64,000 bases of DNA from assembly GCF_040931995.1 (NCBI RefSeq), contig NZ_CP162412.1, positions 62,001 to 126,000 on the forward strand, in the 5' to 3' direction. This stretch comes from Pelagovum sp. HNIBRBA483. Its GTDB lineage: Bacteria; Pseudomonadota; Alphaproteobacteria; Rhodobacterales; Rhodobacteraceae. Below, piece after piece: positions 38,856 through 45,970 of the stretch (within the stretch, counting starts at the first letter, position 1; every line of letters starts with the position of its first letter). The position numbers and the translations under genes are program-made. The notes below the pieces were generated by a model. It did no database searches. It was not told where the DNA came from and saw nothing but the letters and a program-made list of their open reading frames with translations.

Positions 38856-39410
38856 ATGATGGAAGCCGCTATTGGCAGCCGCATGGAGCATTATATCCCG
38901 GCCTGGGTTAAGGGCAGGTTGACGCCGGTTGAAAAGCTGGAAGTGCATGTGAAGGGGCTCCGCCACAAGGCGGTGAGCGTCTTTGTGATGCGCGGGCGGG
39001 ATGTGCTGATCCAACGGCGTGCTTTGGGTAAGTACCATACGCCCGGACTATGGGCGAATACCTGCTGTACGCATCCCCATTGGGGCGAGAAAGCGCAAGA
39101 TTGCGCGGTGCGACGGCTTGAGGAAGAGCTTGGAATCAAAGGGGTTTCGCCCGTTTACAGGCACACGGTGGAGTATCGAGCGGATGTGGGCGGCGGGTTG
39201 ACCGAACATGAGGTCGCTGAGGTTTTCGTCGTCGAGGCGACGCAGGATTTGCCGCTCGCGCTGAATGCGGACGAGGTGATGGACACCTGCTGGATCGACA
39301 TTGGCGCGTTGCTGGCCGAGACGGAAACCAGCCCCCAGAAATACACCCCTTGGCTGCGGATTTACCTCGCTGAACATGCGGCGGAGATTTTTGGCGACAT
39401 GCTGCCCTGA
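38856..39410 (+). CDS. idi: Isopentenyl-diphosphate delta-isomerase, type I
   Basis: This Nudix-fold enzyme of about 184 residues interconverts IPP and DMAPP. Catalytic landmarks are ALGKYHTPGLWANTCCTHPH (Cys in NTCC), the Nudix-like EEELGI, and the C-terminal TPWLRIYLAEH. ATG 38856 is preceded by GGAA; GTG 38832 or ATG 38883 are alternatives. Organisms using the MEP route (dxs is here) do not strictly need it. Rhodobacteraceae often keep it to balance precursors for quinones and pigments. Confidence 0.93.
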   Translation: MMEAAIGSRMEHYIPAWVKGRLTPVEKLEVHVKGLRHKAVSVFVMRGRDVLIQRRALGKYHTPGLWANTCCTHPHWGEKAQDCAVRRLEEELGIKGVSPVYRHTVEYRADVGGGLTEHEVAEVFVVEATQDLPLALNADEVMDTCWIDIGALLAETETSPQKYTPWLRIYLAEHAAEIFGDMLP

Positions 39411-39424
39411 ACGGCAAAATGGGC

Positions 39425-39468
39425 GATGCACAACTGATGCACAATCGATGCACATCTTATGCATATCG
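39425..39468. repeat. Four tandem 11-bp repeats (ATGCACA core)
   Basis: Units begin at 39425, 39436, 39447 and 39458, each exactly 11 bases apart: GATGCACAACT, GATGCACAATC, GATGCACATCT, TATGCATATCG. The fixed 11-base period puts the core on one face of the helix. The array lies just after the idi stop and before the cytochrome c2 terminator. A further ATGCACA occurs at 39550-39556. Confidence 0.75.
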
Positions 39469-39519
39469 CACCCGCAGCAATTTAACGAACGGTTAGGAAA
39501 CACGTCATTTGGCACAAAA

Positions 39520-39548
39520 AAGGGCCGCCGAGCGGATCGGCAGCCCTT
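39520..39548 (-). terminator. Terminator of the cytochrome c2 gene
   Basis: In the minus direction AAGGGCTGCCGA pairs with TCGGCGGCCCTT (12 bp, one mismatch, 5-base loop) and runs straight into TTTTTT. It lies 30 bases after the cytochrome stop. It may also stop idi transcription from the other side. Confidence 0.85.
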
Positions 39549-39578
39549 AATGCACAGGACGATGGCCCTTAATTTTAT

Positions 39579-40016
39579 TTACATATCGCCGAACTGGGCG
39601 AGGTAGGCGTAGAGGTTTACGGCATCTTCTTCGGAGCGCACGCGATAGGCCATTTTGGCGCGAGCGCGGCTGTCGTCGAGCGCTTCACGGAGGTAGCCTG
39701 TCGGATCCATCACATAAGCGACGAAATTTTCTTCGGTCCAGACGGCGCCAGTTTCGCCATAAGCAACCAGCGACGCACCGTAGCGGAAGTCACCAGAACC
39801 GGGGGTGCCGCCGGCAATACCGTAAAGGTTCGGCCCGCTGCGGCCATTGCGGCCAGCGAGAACATTGCCATCGGCATCAGCTGCGATGTGGCAGCTGGCG
39901 CATTGACGGTTAAAGGCGTCTTCGCCGGCAGCCGCGTCACCTGTGGCTGCGTGGCCTGCCGCAAAGGCCGGTGCTGCAAGCGCTGCGAATGCAATCACTG
40001 AGGATAATAGCTTCAT
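39579..40016 (-). CDS. cycA: Cytochrome c2 (class I monohaem cytochrome c)
   Basis: This 145-residue periplasmic electron carrier has a signal peptide (cleavage near AFAAG), a haem site CASCH near residue 39, and SGPNLYGIAG. The later WTEENFVAYVMDPTGYLREA and the distal Met in AKMAYRV complete the pattern, closely following Rhodobacter cytochrome c2. It would accept electrons from cytochrome c1 (petC in this window) and pass them to an oxidase or, if present, a photosynthetic reaction centre. A GGAAC ribosome site precedes ATG 40016. Confidence 0.92.
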   Translation of the reverse strand: MKLLSSVIAFAALAAPAFAAGHAATGDAAAGEDAFNRQCASCHIAADADGNVLAGRNGRSGPNLYGIAGGTPGSGDFRYGASLVAYGETGAVWTEENFVAYVMDPTGYLREALDDSRARAKMAYRVRSEEDAVNLYAYLAQFGDM

Positions 40017-40261
40017 GGTCTGTTCCTTTCGGGCTCAGATTCGATATGTCAGATCTCAGATGGCACGATAGTACGCTGAGACGGACAGTCCACCCGCGAT
40101 CATCGCAAAGGCGATGACCAAATCGTGAAATCCGAAAAAAGTGACGCGAAACGAAAAAAATATTCCTTCGCGCCCTAATATATACTTTCGAGACTCCGTT
40201 ACCCCTTTTGTGCAGCGCGTGAGCTGGGGCGAGACGATGCGCGTCGATCTGGGGAAGCGGT

Positions 40262-40777
40262 ATGTCGAAGAATTTTTATCGGGGGATGATCTTGCTGGTG
40301 GCGGCGCTGGGGATTTCGGGCTGTGTCTCGACAAGCGAGCTGTGTGAAAACGGTGGAACCTGCGTGCTATCGCCGCCTTCGAGCCACCAGCGCGCGGCAC
40401 GGAGCACCGAACGGAGCGATGACCAGACGACAAACGCCAAGGTCATGACCGAAATCACCACCTCCAGCCGCAATTATAGCGACGGATCAAGCGGCAGCGC
40501 CGAGGGCAGCCCCAGCACGCCAGCACCGGCACCTGCGCCAGTCGTCGCACCGACGGTTGCAGAACCGTCAGCACCTGCCGCCGCGGAGCCAACCAGCGCG
40601 CCCGCATCCGAGACGCAGACGCGTCCGGCGCGCGGTAACAGGGAGGCGGAGGCAGAGCGCGGGCGGCCGGAAACACCCGGAGCGAACCGGAATGCAGCGG
40701 CCGGTGCAGCCGGAGATCAGGGCAGGGGGCATGATCGGGGGGCCGCACCGCGCGGCAACGGCAAGGGACGCGGATAA
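40262..40777 (+). CDS. Low-complexity lipoprotein
   Basis: This 171-residue predicted lipoprotein has a short signal and lipobox LGISGC (Cys 21). Two more Cys follow at residues 28 and 34 (ELCENGGTC). Then comes a disordered Ser-rich region, an Ala/Pro-rich stretch (PAPAPAPVVAPTVAEPSAP) and an Arg/Gly/Glu-rich tail ending RGNGKGRG. No enzyme motif is seen. An AT-rich region with TATATA at about 40181 lies upstream. It is followed by its own terminator and begins a run of four exported proteins. Confidence 0.72.
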   Translation: MSKNFYRGMILLVAALGISGCVSTSELCENGGTCVLSPPSSHQRAARSTERSDDQTTNAKVMTEITTSSRNYSDGSSGSAEGSPSTPAPAPAPVVAPTVAEPSAPAAAEPTSAPASETQTRPARGNREAEAERGRPETPGANRNAAAGAAGDQGRGHDRGAAPRGNGKGRG

Positions 40778-40806
40778 CGCTGCTGAAAACAGTCATACGA
40801 AAGCCA

Positions 40807-40839
40807 GAGGCGCGAATGGTGGGGGACCGTTCGCGCCTC
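40807..40839 (+). terminator. Terminator after the low-complexity lipoprotein gene
   Basis: GAGGCGCGAA(TGGT) pairs with (ACCG)TTCGCGCCTC, a 14-bp stem with one G-U pair and a G5 loop, followed by AATTTCTTG. Confidence 0.8.
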
Positions 40840-41025
40840 AATTTCTTGTAGGAGACGCGCGGTTTATCGCCCAAATAAACCTCTGTTTAGAAGGGCGTTA
40901 TTGAATATCACAGTTCCAGAGCGCTAGACAGTTAGCGTAAAAGTTGTGAGCGGGCCTTCTGCCCGACTCGGAGCCAACTTCGCTAAACAAGCAACCGCCC
41001 GAGGGCGGGATAACGGAGCACCGAT

Positions 41026-41673
41026 ATGAAAATTCTGACACTTGCAGCAGCTTCAGCACTCGTGGCCTCACAGGCCGCGGCCGGTTATTACGAGACACGT
41101 TGTAGCGTTGAGAGCGTACCCTATGACGAGGTAATCAATGGCGCTCCGGCAGGGAACATCCTCGGGGGTGCGCTGATTGGCGGGCTGTTGGGCAAAGCGG
41201 TTACGGGCGATGATGGCGCGGCCGCCATCGGCGCGGTCATTGGCGGTGCGGTCGCGAACGATCGTGGCTCGCAGACGGTCACGCAATACCGCGACGTGGA
41301 AACATGTGCGAATGTATTCGTGCCGGAGCGGATCACCGATTCTGCAAGGCTACAAGCCGTAATCCGCGACCTGAACGCGGGCCGGACCGTGAGCCGCGAA
41401 ACGACGATGGATACCCAGTATACGATCGGCGTTTCCTATGACGGGCAGTGGGGGCCAAAATCCCGCGCCGCTGCGGCGGAATATCTGGCCGGAAACGAGG
41501 CGGAAACGCCTGCCACGCCGGAAGCCGAAGAAGATACCAGCATGACGCTCTATTCGCTGATGGTGAATGACGTGGTCGTGGTTAGCTCGCCCGACGTGGC
41601 GGCGATTGACCAGATCAAGAAAGCACTGGCGGAGGCGGGCGTCGACTCTGCGATTTTTGTCGACCTGCAATAA
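41026..41673 (+). CDS. Secreted glycine-zipper protein with peptidoglycan-binding-like motif
   Basis: This 215-residue exported protein has a signal peptide (cleavage near QAAAGYYE). A 17-kDa-antigen/glycine-zipper-type segment follows: NILGGALIGGLLGKAVTG and AAIGAVIGGAVANDRG. Then come YDGQWGPKSRAAAAEYL, which recalls the DGxWGxxTxxA core of peptidoglycan-binding domains, and a C-terminal alpha/beta segment ending AGVDSAIFVDLQ. GGAGC precedes the ATG. It has its own terminator. Function unknown; an outer-membrane or cell-wall role is likely. Confidence 0.75.
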   Translation: MKILTLAAASALVASQAAAGYYETRCSVESVPYDEVINGAPAGNILGGALIGGLLGKAVTGDDGAAAIGAVIGGAVANDRGSQTVTQYRDVETCANVFVPERITDSARLQAVIRDLNAGRTVSRETTMDTQYTIGVSYDGQWGPKSRAAAAEYLAGNEAETPATPEAEEDTSMTLYSLMVNDVVVVSSPDVAAIDQIKKALAEAGVDSAIFVDLQ

Positions 41674-41695
41674 GCTGGAACATCCCTGAAATTTG

Positions 41696-41727
41696 GGCCG
41701 TGGCGGGAAACCGCTGCGGCCTTTTTT
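41696..41727 (+). terminator. Terminator with GAAA tetraloop
   Basis: An 11-bp stem (GGCCGTGGCGG / CCGCTGCGGCC, including two G-U pairs) closed by GAAA is followed by six T residues, 22 bases after the glycine-zipper gene. Confidence 0.92.
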
Positions 41728-41866
41728 GTATCAGCATGGGCGAATGACACTGCCGCGAGGGCGCAAAAGAGAGCGGGTTTTGTCTCATATGGATACTTGA
41801 AAAGGGGGGCCGCGCGGGCTCTATCGCAGGGGTGCGGGAAAGTTGACGCACCACGGGAGCGACGCG

Positions 41867-42982
41867 ATGAAGAAGATTATTTTTACGAGCCTCTTTCTGA
41901 GCCTCGCTTGGGTGATGCCGGTACTGGCCGCATGCGCGAATTACGAGGGGCAGGATGATGCACCAGCGGTGCTGTTCTGCGAAAGTGGCAGCTGCGCGGA
42001 GGCAACGCTGAGCTTTGAATGCGGCAATGCCTTCGGTGCGCAGATCGGCTATTCGAACGGGCTATCCATCAATTGCGAGGCGCAAAACGGGGCCTCGGAA
42101 TGCACCACAACCCTGAACGGGCGGCAGGTTGGCAAGGGCTTGACCTGCACCAATCTTGACGGCGCGCGGGGCTGCGGCGGCACCTTCCCGACCGTCTGCG
42201 CACCGTACATGGCGGCGATCAGAAATACCTTCAACGGCCTGCCGGTGGTGGAGCGGATGCTGGCGCAGGAGCTGCTACAGACCTACGGGCATTATCCCTA
42301 CGAAATGGCCATCGACGGCGTTTGGGGCCGTGGCACGCAAGCCGCGATGGAGCAGTTCTGTCGCAGTGACCTGCCCTATATCAACGTCGAGCCGCAGCGC
42401 GTGACGATGGGTGTGGCGACTGCCTTGCCGCGGATGATGGCGGATATGATGCGTTTGATCCGTGAGGATATCGAAGCGGAGGTTGCGGGCGACCAAGCTG
42501 AGTGGGAAGCCGCGCAAGCGGGGTTCCGGAGCGATTTCCCGTCGCAGATGTTTGACTGCCAGCCAACGAATAACGGGCATTTCTCGACAATGGGGACGCT
42601 GTTCTTCTCGGTATTTGACGAGCCGTATTACGGCACGATCCGCTATATTGAGTTCAACGGGCCGCGCCCTGTCGAGTATCAGGCGATGATGTCATTCTAT
42701 GATTTCACAACGAACCAGCCGTCTTGGTGGGGGCAGTTCGTCGCGACGGATCTGGAGCATATCGAGGAAAGCCGCAGCTATGCGACGGTTGTTGGTGTGA
42801 CGGACGAAAACCTGCTGATTTCGGATCTGTCCTTCGTGCAGATCGCAGGTGAGTTGACGATCAACGGCTCTGGTGGGCCGACGACGTTTTCCTGTGTGAG
42901 GCTCGAAGACCGGCAAATGGTTGAGGACAATTTCTCCTACTTCCAGAACTTCGTCAGCAAATACCAGAACGAGAACTTTTAA
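41867..42982 (+). CDS. Secreted Cys-rich protein with central peptidoglycan-binding-like domain
   Basis: This 371-residue exported protein has a signal peptide (cleavage near VLAACA). The N-terminal third has about ten cysteines (CANYEGQD, LFCESGSCAEATLSFECG). The middle resembles a peptidoglycan-binding domain (LAQELLQTYGHYPYEMAIDG, VWGRGTQAAMEQFC). The C-terminal half is beta-rich and unlike families I recognise. ATG 41867 has GGAGCGACG upstream. It is followed by an exceptionally long hairpin. Role unknown. Confidence 0.74.
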   Translation: MKKIIFTSLFLSLAWVMPVLAACANYEGQDDAPAVLFCESGSCAEATLSFECGNAFGAQIGYSNGLSINCEAQNGASECTTTLNGRQVGKGLTCTNLDGARGCGGTFPTVCAPYMAAIRNTFNGLPVVERMLAQELLQTYGHYPYEMAIDGVWGRGTQAAMEQFCRSDLPYINVEPQRVTMGVATALPRMMADMMRLIREDIEAEVAGDQAEWEAAQAGFRSDFPSQMFDCQPTNNGHFSTMGTLFFSVFDEPYYGTIRYIEFNGPRPVEYQAMMSFYDFTTNQPSWWGQFVATDLEHIEESRSYATVVGVTDENLLISDLSFVQIAGELTINGSGGPTTFSCVRLEDRQMVEDNFSYFQNFVSKYQNENF

Positions 42983-42992
42983 CCGGAACAGG

Positions 42993-43038
42993 GCCATGCG
43001 GGGCCGGACGCGCAGAGATGCCTCCGGCCCCGCATGGC
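42993..43038 (+). terminator. Long hairpin (16-bp stem) after the Cys-rich gene
   Basis: GCCATGCGGGGCCGGA and TCCGGCCCCGCATGGC are perfectly complementary over 16 bp around a 14-base loop, ten bases after the stop. Only TTT follows, so it may also stabilise or block the mRNA. Confidence 0.8.
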
Positions 43039-43105
43039 TTTGGCGAAAGGGCGCGTATCCGAAACGCAAGAGCAGACGAGCGCACAAAAGAGAGGACTGA
43101 AGCTT

Positions 43106-44656
43106 ATGAAGATCAAAACACTGGTGCTGGGGCTACTGGCATCAACGCTGTTTCTGAAATCACCCGCATTTGCAGACCCTGCATCGCTGCTCAATCAGGC
43201 CATCGCGGAGTCGAACCGCATCAACGCGGGCCTGCCGACAAAGGAGCGGCTGGCCGCCTATGAAACGGCGTTGTCGTCACTGGATCAGATCATTGCGGAG
43301 TTTCCATCCTCTAACGAGGCGCGCATTCTGCTGTCGGACCAGACCGTTGGTTCGTTCTCGCCTAATATGCTGCGCAGCGCTTACATCGACGACCTGACCG
43401 CCTATTATGACACGGTTTGCGAAGTCTCCCCCAGCTACACTTGCCTTGGCTTTTCGTCGCTACGGAGCGGGGCGGAGATTTGTAACTATGCGGGCTCGAT
43501 CGGCGAAATTGACGTGGCCTACGAGAACCTCGCCAACGCGCTGCAAATCTTTACATCGCAGTCTGCCAACGAAGCATTTGGGGCTGTCACAATCTCGACC
43601 GCGCGGCAATGTGCGTCGCGCAAGATGGATGCGTGGAACCGTGACCGCTTTGCCTTCCAACTGATCGAAATGCTGCTGACTGGCGGGCAGGAAACTGTTG
43701 CGCGGGCGACAATTGAAAACATCGAGACGCCGTTCTTCCGGTTCAAAGGGGTGCTCGCGCTTCAGGAAGCCAAGGGCGGTCTGGTCGATCAACAGTATCT
43801 GGACCGGCTTGACCGTTTCATTGATGAAAATATCGCAACCGGCGCCGGTTCGAATCGAGAACCTGTGGATGCCTTCCTCGCGACAATGGCGCTGCGCAAG
43901 TTCGCGATCCGCAATTCAGCTGTGCCGATCGAATATTCCTATGCCTATGACGCCATCCAGAAGTACCGCAATTTTGGCCCCGAGGATCAATGCGACGTTC
44001 AATATGCGACGTTCCTGTTTAACGAGCTGACCGAGTATCAGGTGTTGCTGGTGGAGCTTGATGACGCGCGGCGCGGCGTGAATATGAGCCAAACCAGAAG
44101 CCTAATGGATATGATTTCCGCGCGGACGCGCGAGGTCTATGAAGCCTGTGCTGACGGGGACTATTTTGACTTGACGCTGATGTCCCGTATTCATGGCAGA
44201 TTGCTTGTCATGAAAGGCAAGGCCGAGGCGGATACGTTCAGACGGATGATCGAGAATCGGGCGATGACCCGCGAAGAGCTGATCGACGCCTATCTCGACC
44301 TGCTTCAGCCGAACCTTGATGATCTGGTCGAGTCTTACTTCCTTGAGGACGCAGGGCACCGGAAGAACATCCCCGTTTGGTATGTGAGCCAATTCGATGA
44401 GGAAACCGGCTGGAGCCGAGTTGGAACGGATCGGGGGACGCATGGGCTTATGTCGAACCCTGCGACTTTCCCTGTGTTCAAACGGTTGGTGGATAACGCA
44501 GAGGTGTGCCGCAGTTCGGAGATCCTGTTCCGCGAACTGGCATCGACGCCACGGTTCGACGAGGCGGTGCAATACATGATCGAGAGCCCGTCCATTGATC
44601 CGGCAGTACAATACAGCTGCGGCGATGAAGCGCTTGAGCTGCTGTTAGGGGAATAA
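43106..44656 (+). CDS. Secreted protein of unknown function, 516 residues
   Basis: It has a signal peptide (cleavage near PAFADPAS). A long, mainly helical body follows with paired cysteines (VCEVSPSYTCLG, EICNYAG, ARQCASRK, ACADGDY, EVCRSSE). The N-terminal part (LLNQAIAESNRINAGLPTKE, AYETALSSLDQIIAEFP) resembles helical TPR-like repeats. ATG 43106 has GAGGA upstream. I do not recognise a family or any catalytic motif. It is the last of the run of exported proteins and has its own terminator. Confidence 0.72.
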   Translation: MKIKTLVLGLLASTLFLKSPAFADPASLLNQAIAESNRINAGLPTKERLAAYETALSSLDQIIAEFPSSNEARILLSDQTVGSFSPNMLRSAYIDDLTAYYDTVCEVSPSYTCLGFSSLRSGAEICNYAGSIGEIDVAYENLANALQIFTSQSANEAFGAVTISTARQCASRKMDAWNRDRFAFQLIEMLLTGGQETVARATIENIETPFFRFKGVLALQEAKGGLVDQQYLDRLDRFIDENIATGAGSNREPVDAFLATMALRKFAIRNSAVPIEYSYAYDAIQKYRNFGPEDQCDVQYATFLFNELTEYQVLLVELDDARRGVNMSQTRSLMDMISARTREVYEACADGDYFDLTLMSRIHGRLLVMKGKAEADTFRRMIENRAMTREELIDAYLDLLQPNLDDLVESYFLEDAGHRKNIPVWYVSQFDEETGWSRVGTDRGTHGLMSNPATFPVFKRLVDNAEVCRSSEILFRELASTPRFDEAVQYMIESPSIDPAVQYSCGDEALELLLGE

Positions 44657-44667
44657 ACCCCTGATCC

Positions 44668-44694
44668 CGCACTGGCGGCGCTGTGCTGCCGGTG
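44668..44694 (+). terminator. Terminator after the 516-residue secreted protein gene
   Basis: GCACTGGCGGC and GCTGCCGGTGC form an 11-bp stem with two G-U pairs and a 5-base loop, followed by TTTCCC. Confidence 0.7.
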
Positions 44695-44809
44695 CTTTCC
44701 CGAGAGGCGGTTTCCCGTGGTTTGACTGTAGTTTAACTGTGGGGGACCGCCAATTTCGCGCCTTGATACTGAACGTTGTGCGACAGCTTTAGTCACGCTA
44801 AGGGCGGGT

Positions 44810-45922
44810 ATGCGTTTTCAAATCCATATCGGGACCAATGTCCGCCAATCGCCGTTCTTCGATGCCACTGTCGCGGATGGGGTGAAATCCTTTTCGGTCT
44901 ATAACCACATGTATATACCGGGGCATTTCGGCGACCCGGAGGCAGAATACGACCGGCTGTTGAACGGCGTGGTCATGTGGGATGTTGCCGCGCAACGGCA
45001 GGTAGAGATGCGGGGGCCTGACGCGGTGGCGCTGGCGCAGTTGCTCACCCCGCGCGATCTGACAGGTCTGAAGGCGGGACAGGGGCGTTATGTTCCGATT
45101 TGCGACCATGACGGGCTGCTGATCAATGATCCGGTTTTGCTGAAGCTGGACGATGAGCGCATTTGGCTCTCGGTTGCTGATAGTGACCTTCATCTATGGG
45201 CAGCTGCCATTGCCGCGGAGCGGGGTTTGGACGTGGCCGTGGCGGAGCCGGATGTCTCGCCGCTCGCGATACAAGGGCCGAAGGCTGCCGAGGTCGCTTT
45301 TGCGTTGTTCGGAGCGCAGGTGCGAGAGCTTAAGCCGTTCGCGTTTTTTGAAACACGGCTGGACGATATTCCGCTGGTGGTGGCGCGGTCAGGATGGTCG
45401 AAGCAGGGCGGCTATGAACTTTATCTGACCGATGGACGCAAGGGGACTGCGCTCTGGCAGCGTGTCAAAGAGGCTGGACGCGCCTATGGCATTGGTCCCG
45501 GAGCACCCAACGACATCGAACGGGTTGAAAGCGGGCTGATTTCCTATGGCGCGGATATGCGGCGTCAGGTGCTCCCAGCCGACCCTTTCGAAATGGGCTT
45601 TGACAAGATGGTTTCGCTGGAGAGCCATGATTTTATCGGCAGAGCGGCCCTGCGGCGCAGACGTGAGGCAGGTGTGACGCGCAAGCGGGTTGGTTTCATT
45701 CTCGAGGGCGCGAAAGTAACCGCGCTGGCGCGTCCGGTTGCCTTATTGCACGGCAGCAGCTCTGTTGGCATGGCTACGGATGTGGTCTTTTCCAAGCGGC
45801 TCGGGGTTTCTATCGGCGTGGGGATCATCGAGGCGGCGATCACCGCGCGTGACGAAGGATTGAAAATCGCACTGCCGGAGGGCGAAATCCCCGTTCGGAT
45901 CGCCAGCGTACCGTTCCTTTGA
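44810..45922 (+). CDS. dmdA: GcvT-family protein, probable DMSP demethylase
   Basis: This 370-residue protein is related to the glycine-cleavage T-protein. Its pattern is that of dimethylsulfoniopropionate demethylase: FSVYNHMYIPGHF, WDVAAQRQVEMRGPDAVAL, LTPRDLTGLKAGQGRY, LLINDPVLLKL, PDVSPLAIQGPKAAEV, VVARSGWSKQGGYELYL and PGAPNDIERVESGLISYG. DmdA transfers a methyl from DMSP to tetrahydrofolate, giving methylmercaptopropionate. It is as long as known DmdA. Other GcvT-like methyltransferases share parts of this pattern, so the substrate is inferred. No dmdBCD genes are adjacent. Confidence 0.72.
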   Translation: MRFQIHIGTNVRQSPFFDATVADGVKSFSVYNHMYIPGHFGDPEAEYDRLLNGVVMWDVAAQRQVEMRGPDAVALAQLLTPRDLTGLKAGQGRYVPICDHDGLLINDPVLLKLDDERIWLSVADSDLHLWAAAIAAERGLDVAVAEPDVSPLAIQGPKAAEVAFALFGAQVRELKPFAFFETRLDDIPLVVARSGWSKQGGYELYLTDGRKGTALWQRVKEAGRAYGIGPGAPNDIERVESGLISYGADMRRQVLPADPFEMGFDKMVSLESHDFIGRAALRRRREAGVTRKRVGFILEGAKVTALARPVALLHGSSSVGMATDVVFSKRLGVSIGVGIIEAAITARDEGLKIALPEGEIPVRIASVPFL

Positions 45923-45923
45923 A

Positions 45924-45944
45924 GGCAGGTTTGCCGCACCTGCC
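45924..45944. terminator. Small hairpin between convergent dmdA and the kinase gene
   Basis: GGCAGGT and ACCTGCC form a 7-bp stem with a 7-base loop, one base after the dmdA stop. There is no T-run. Confidence 0.4.
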
Positions 45945-45970
45945 CTGACGAGCGAGCGCGCGGCGGATGA

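Noticed and set aside
39425-39468. CRISPR array
   Set aside because: Units are 11 bases with no spacers, and no cas genes are present.
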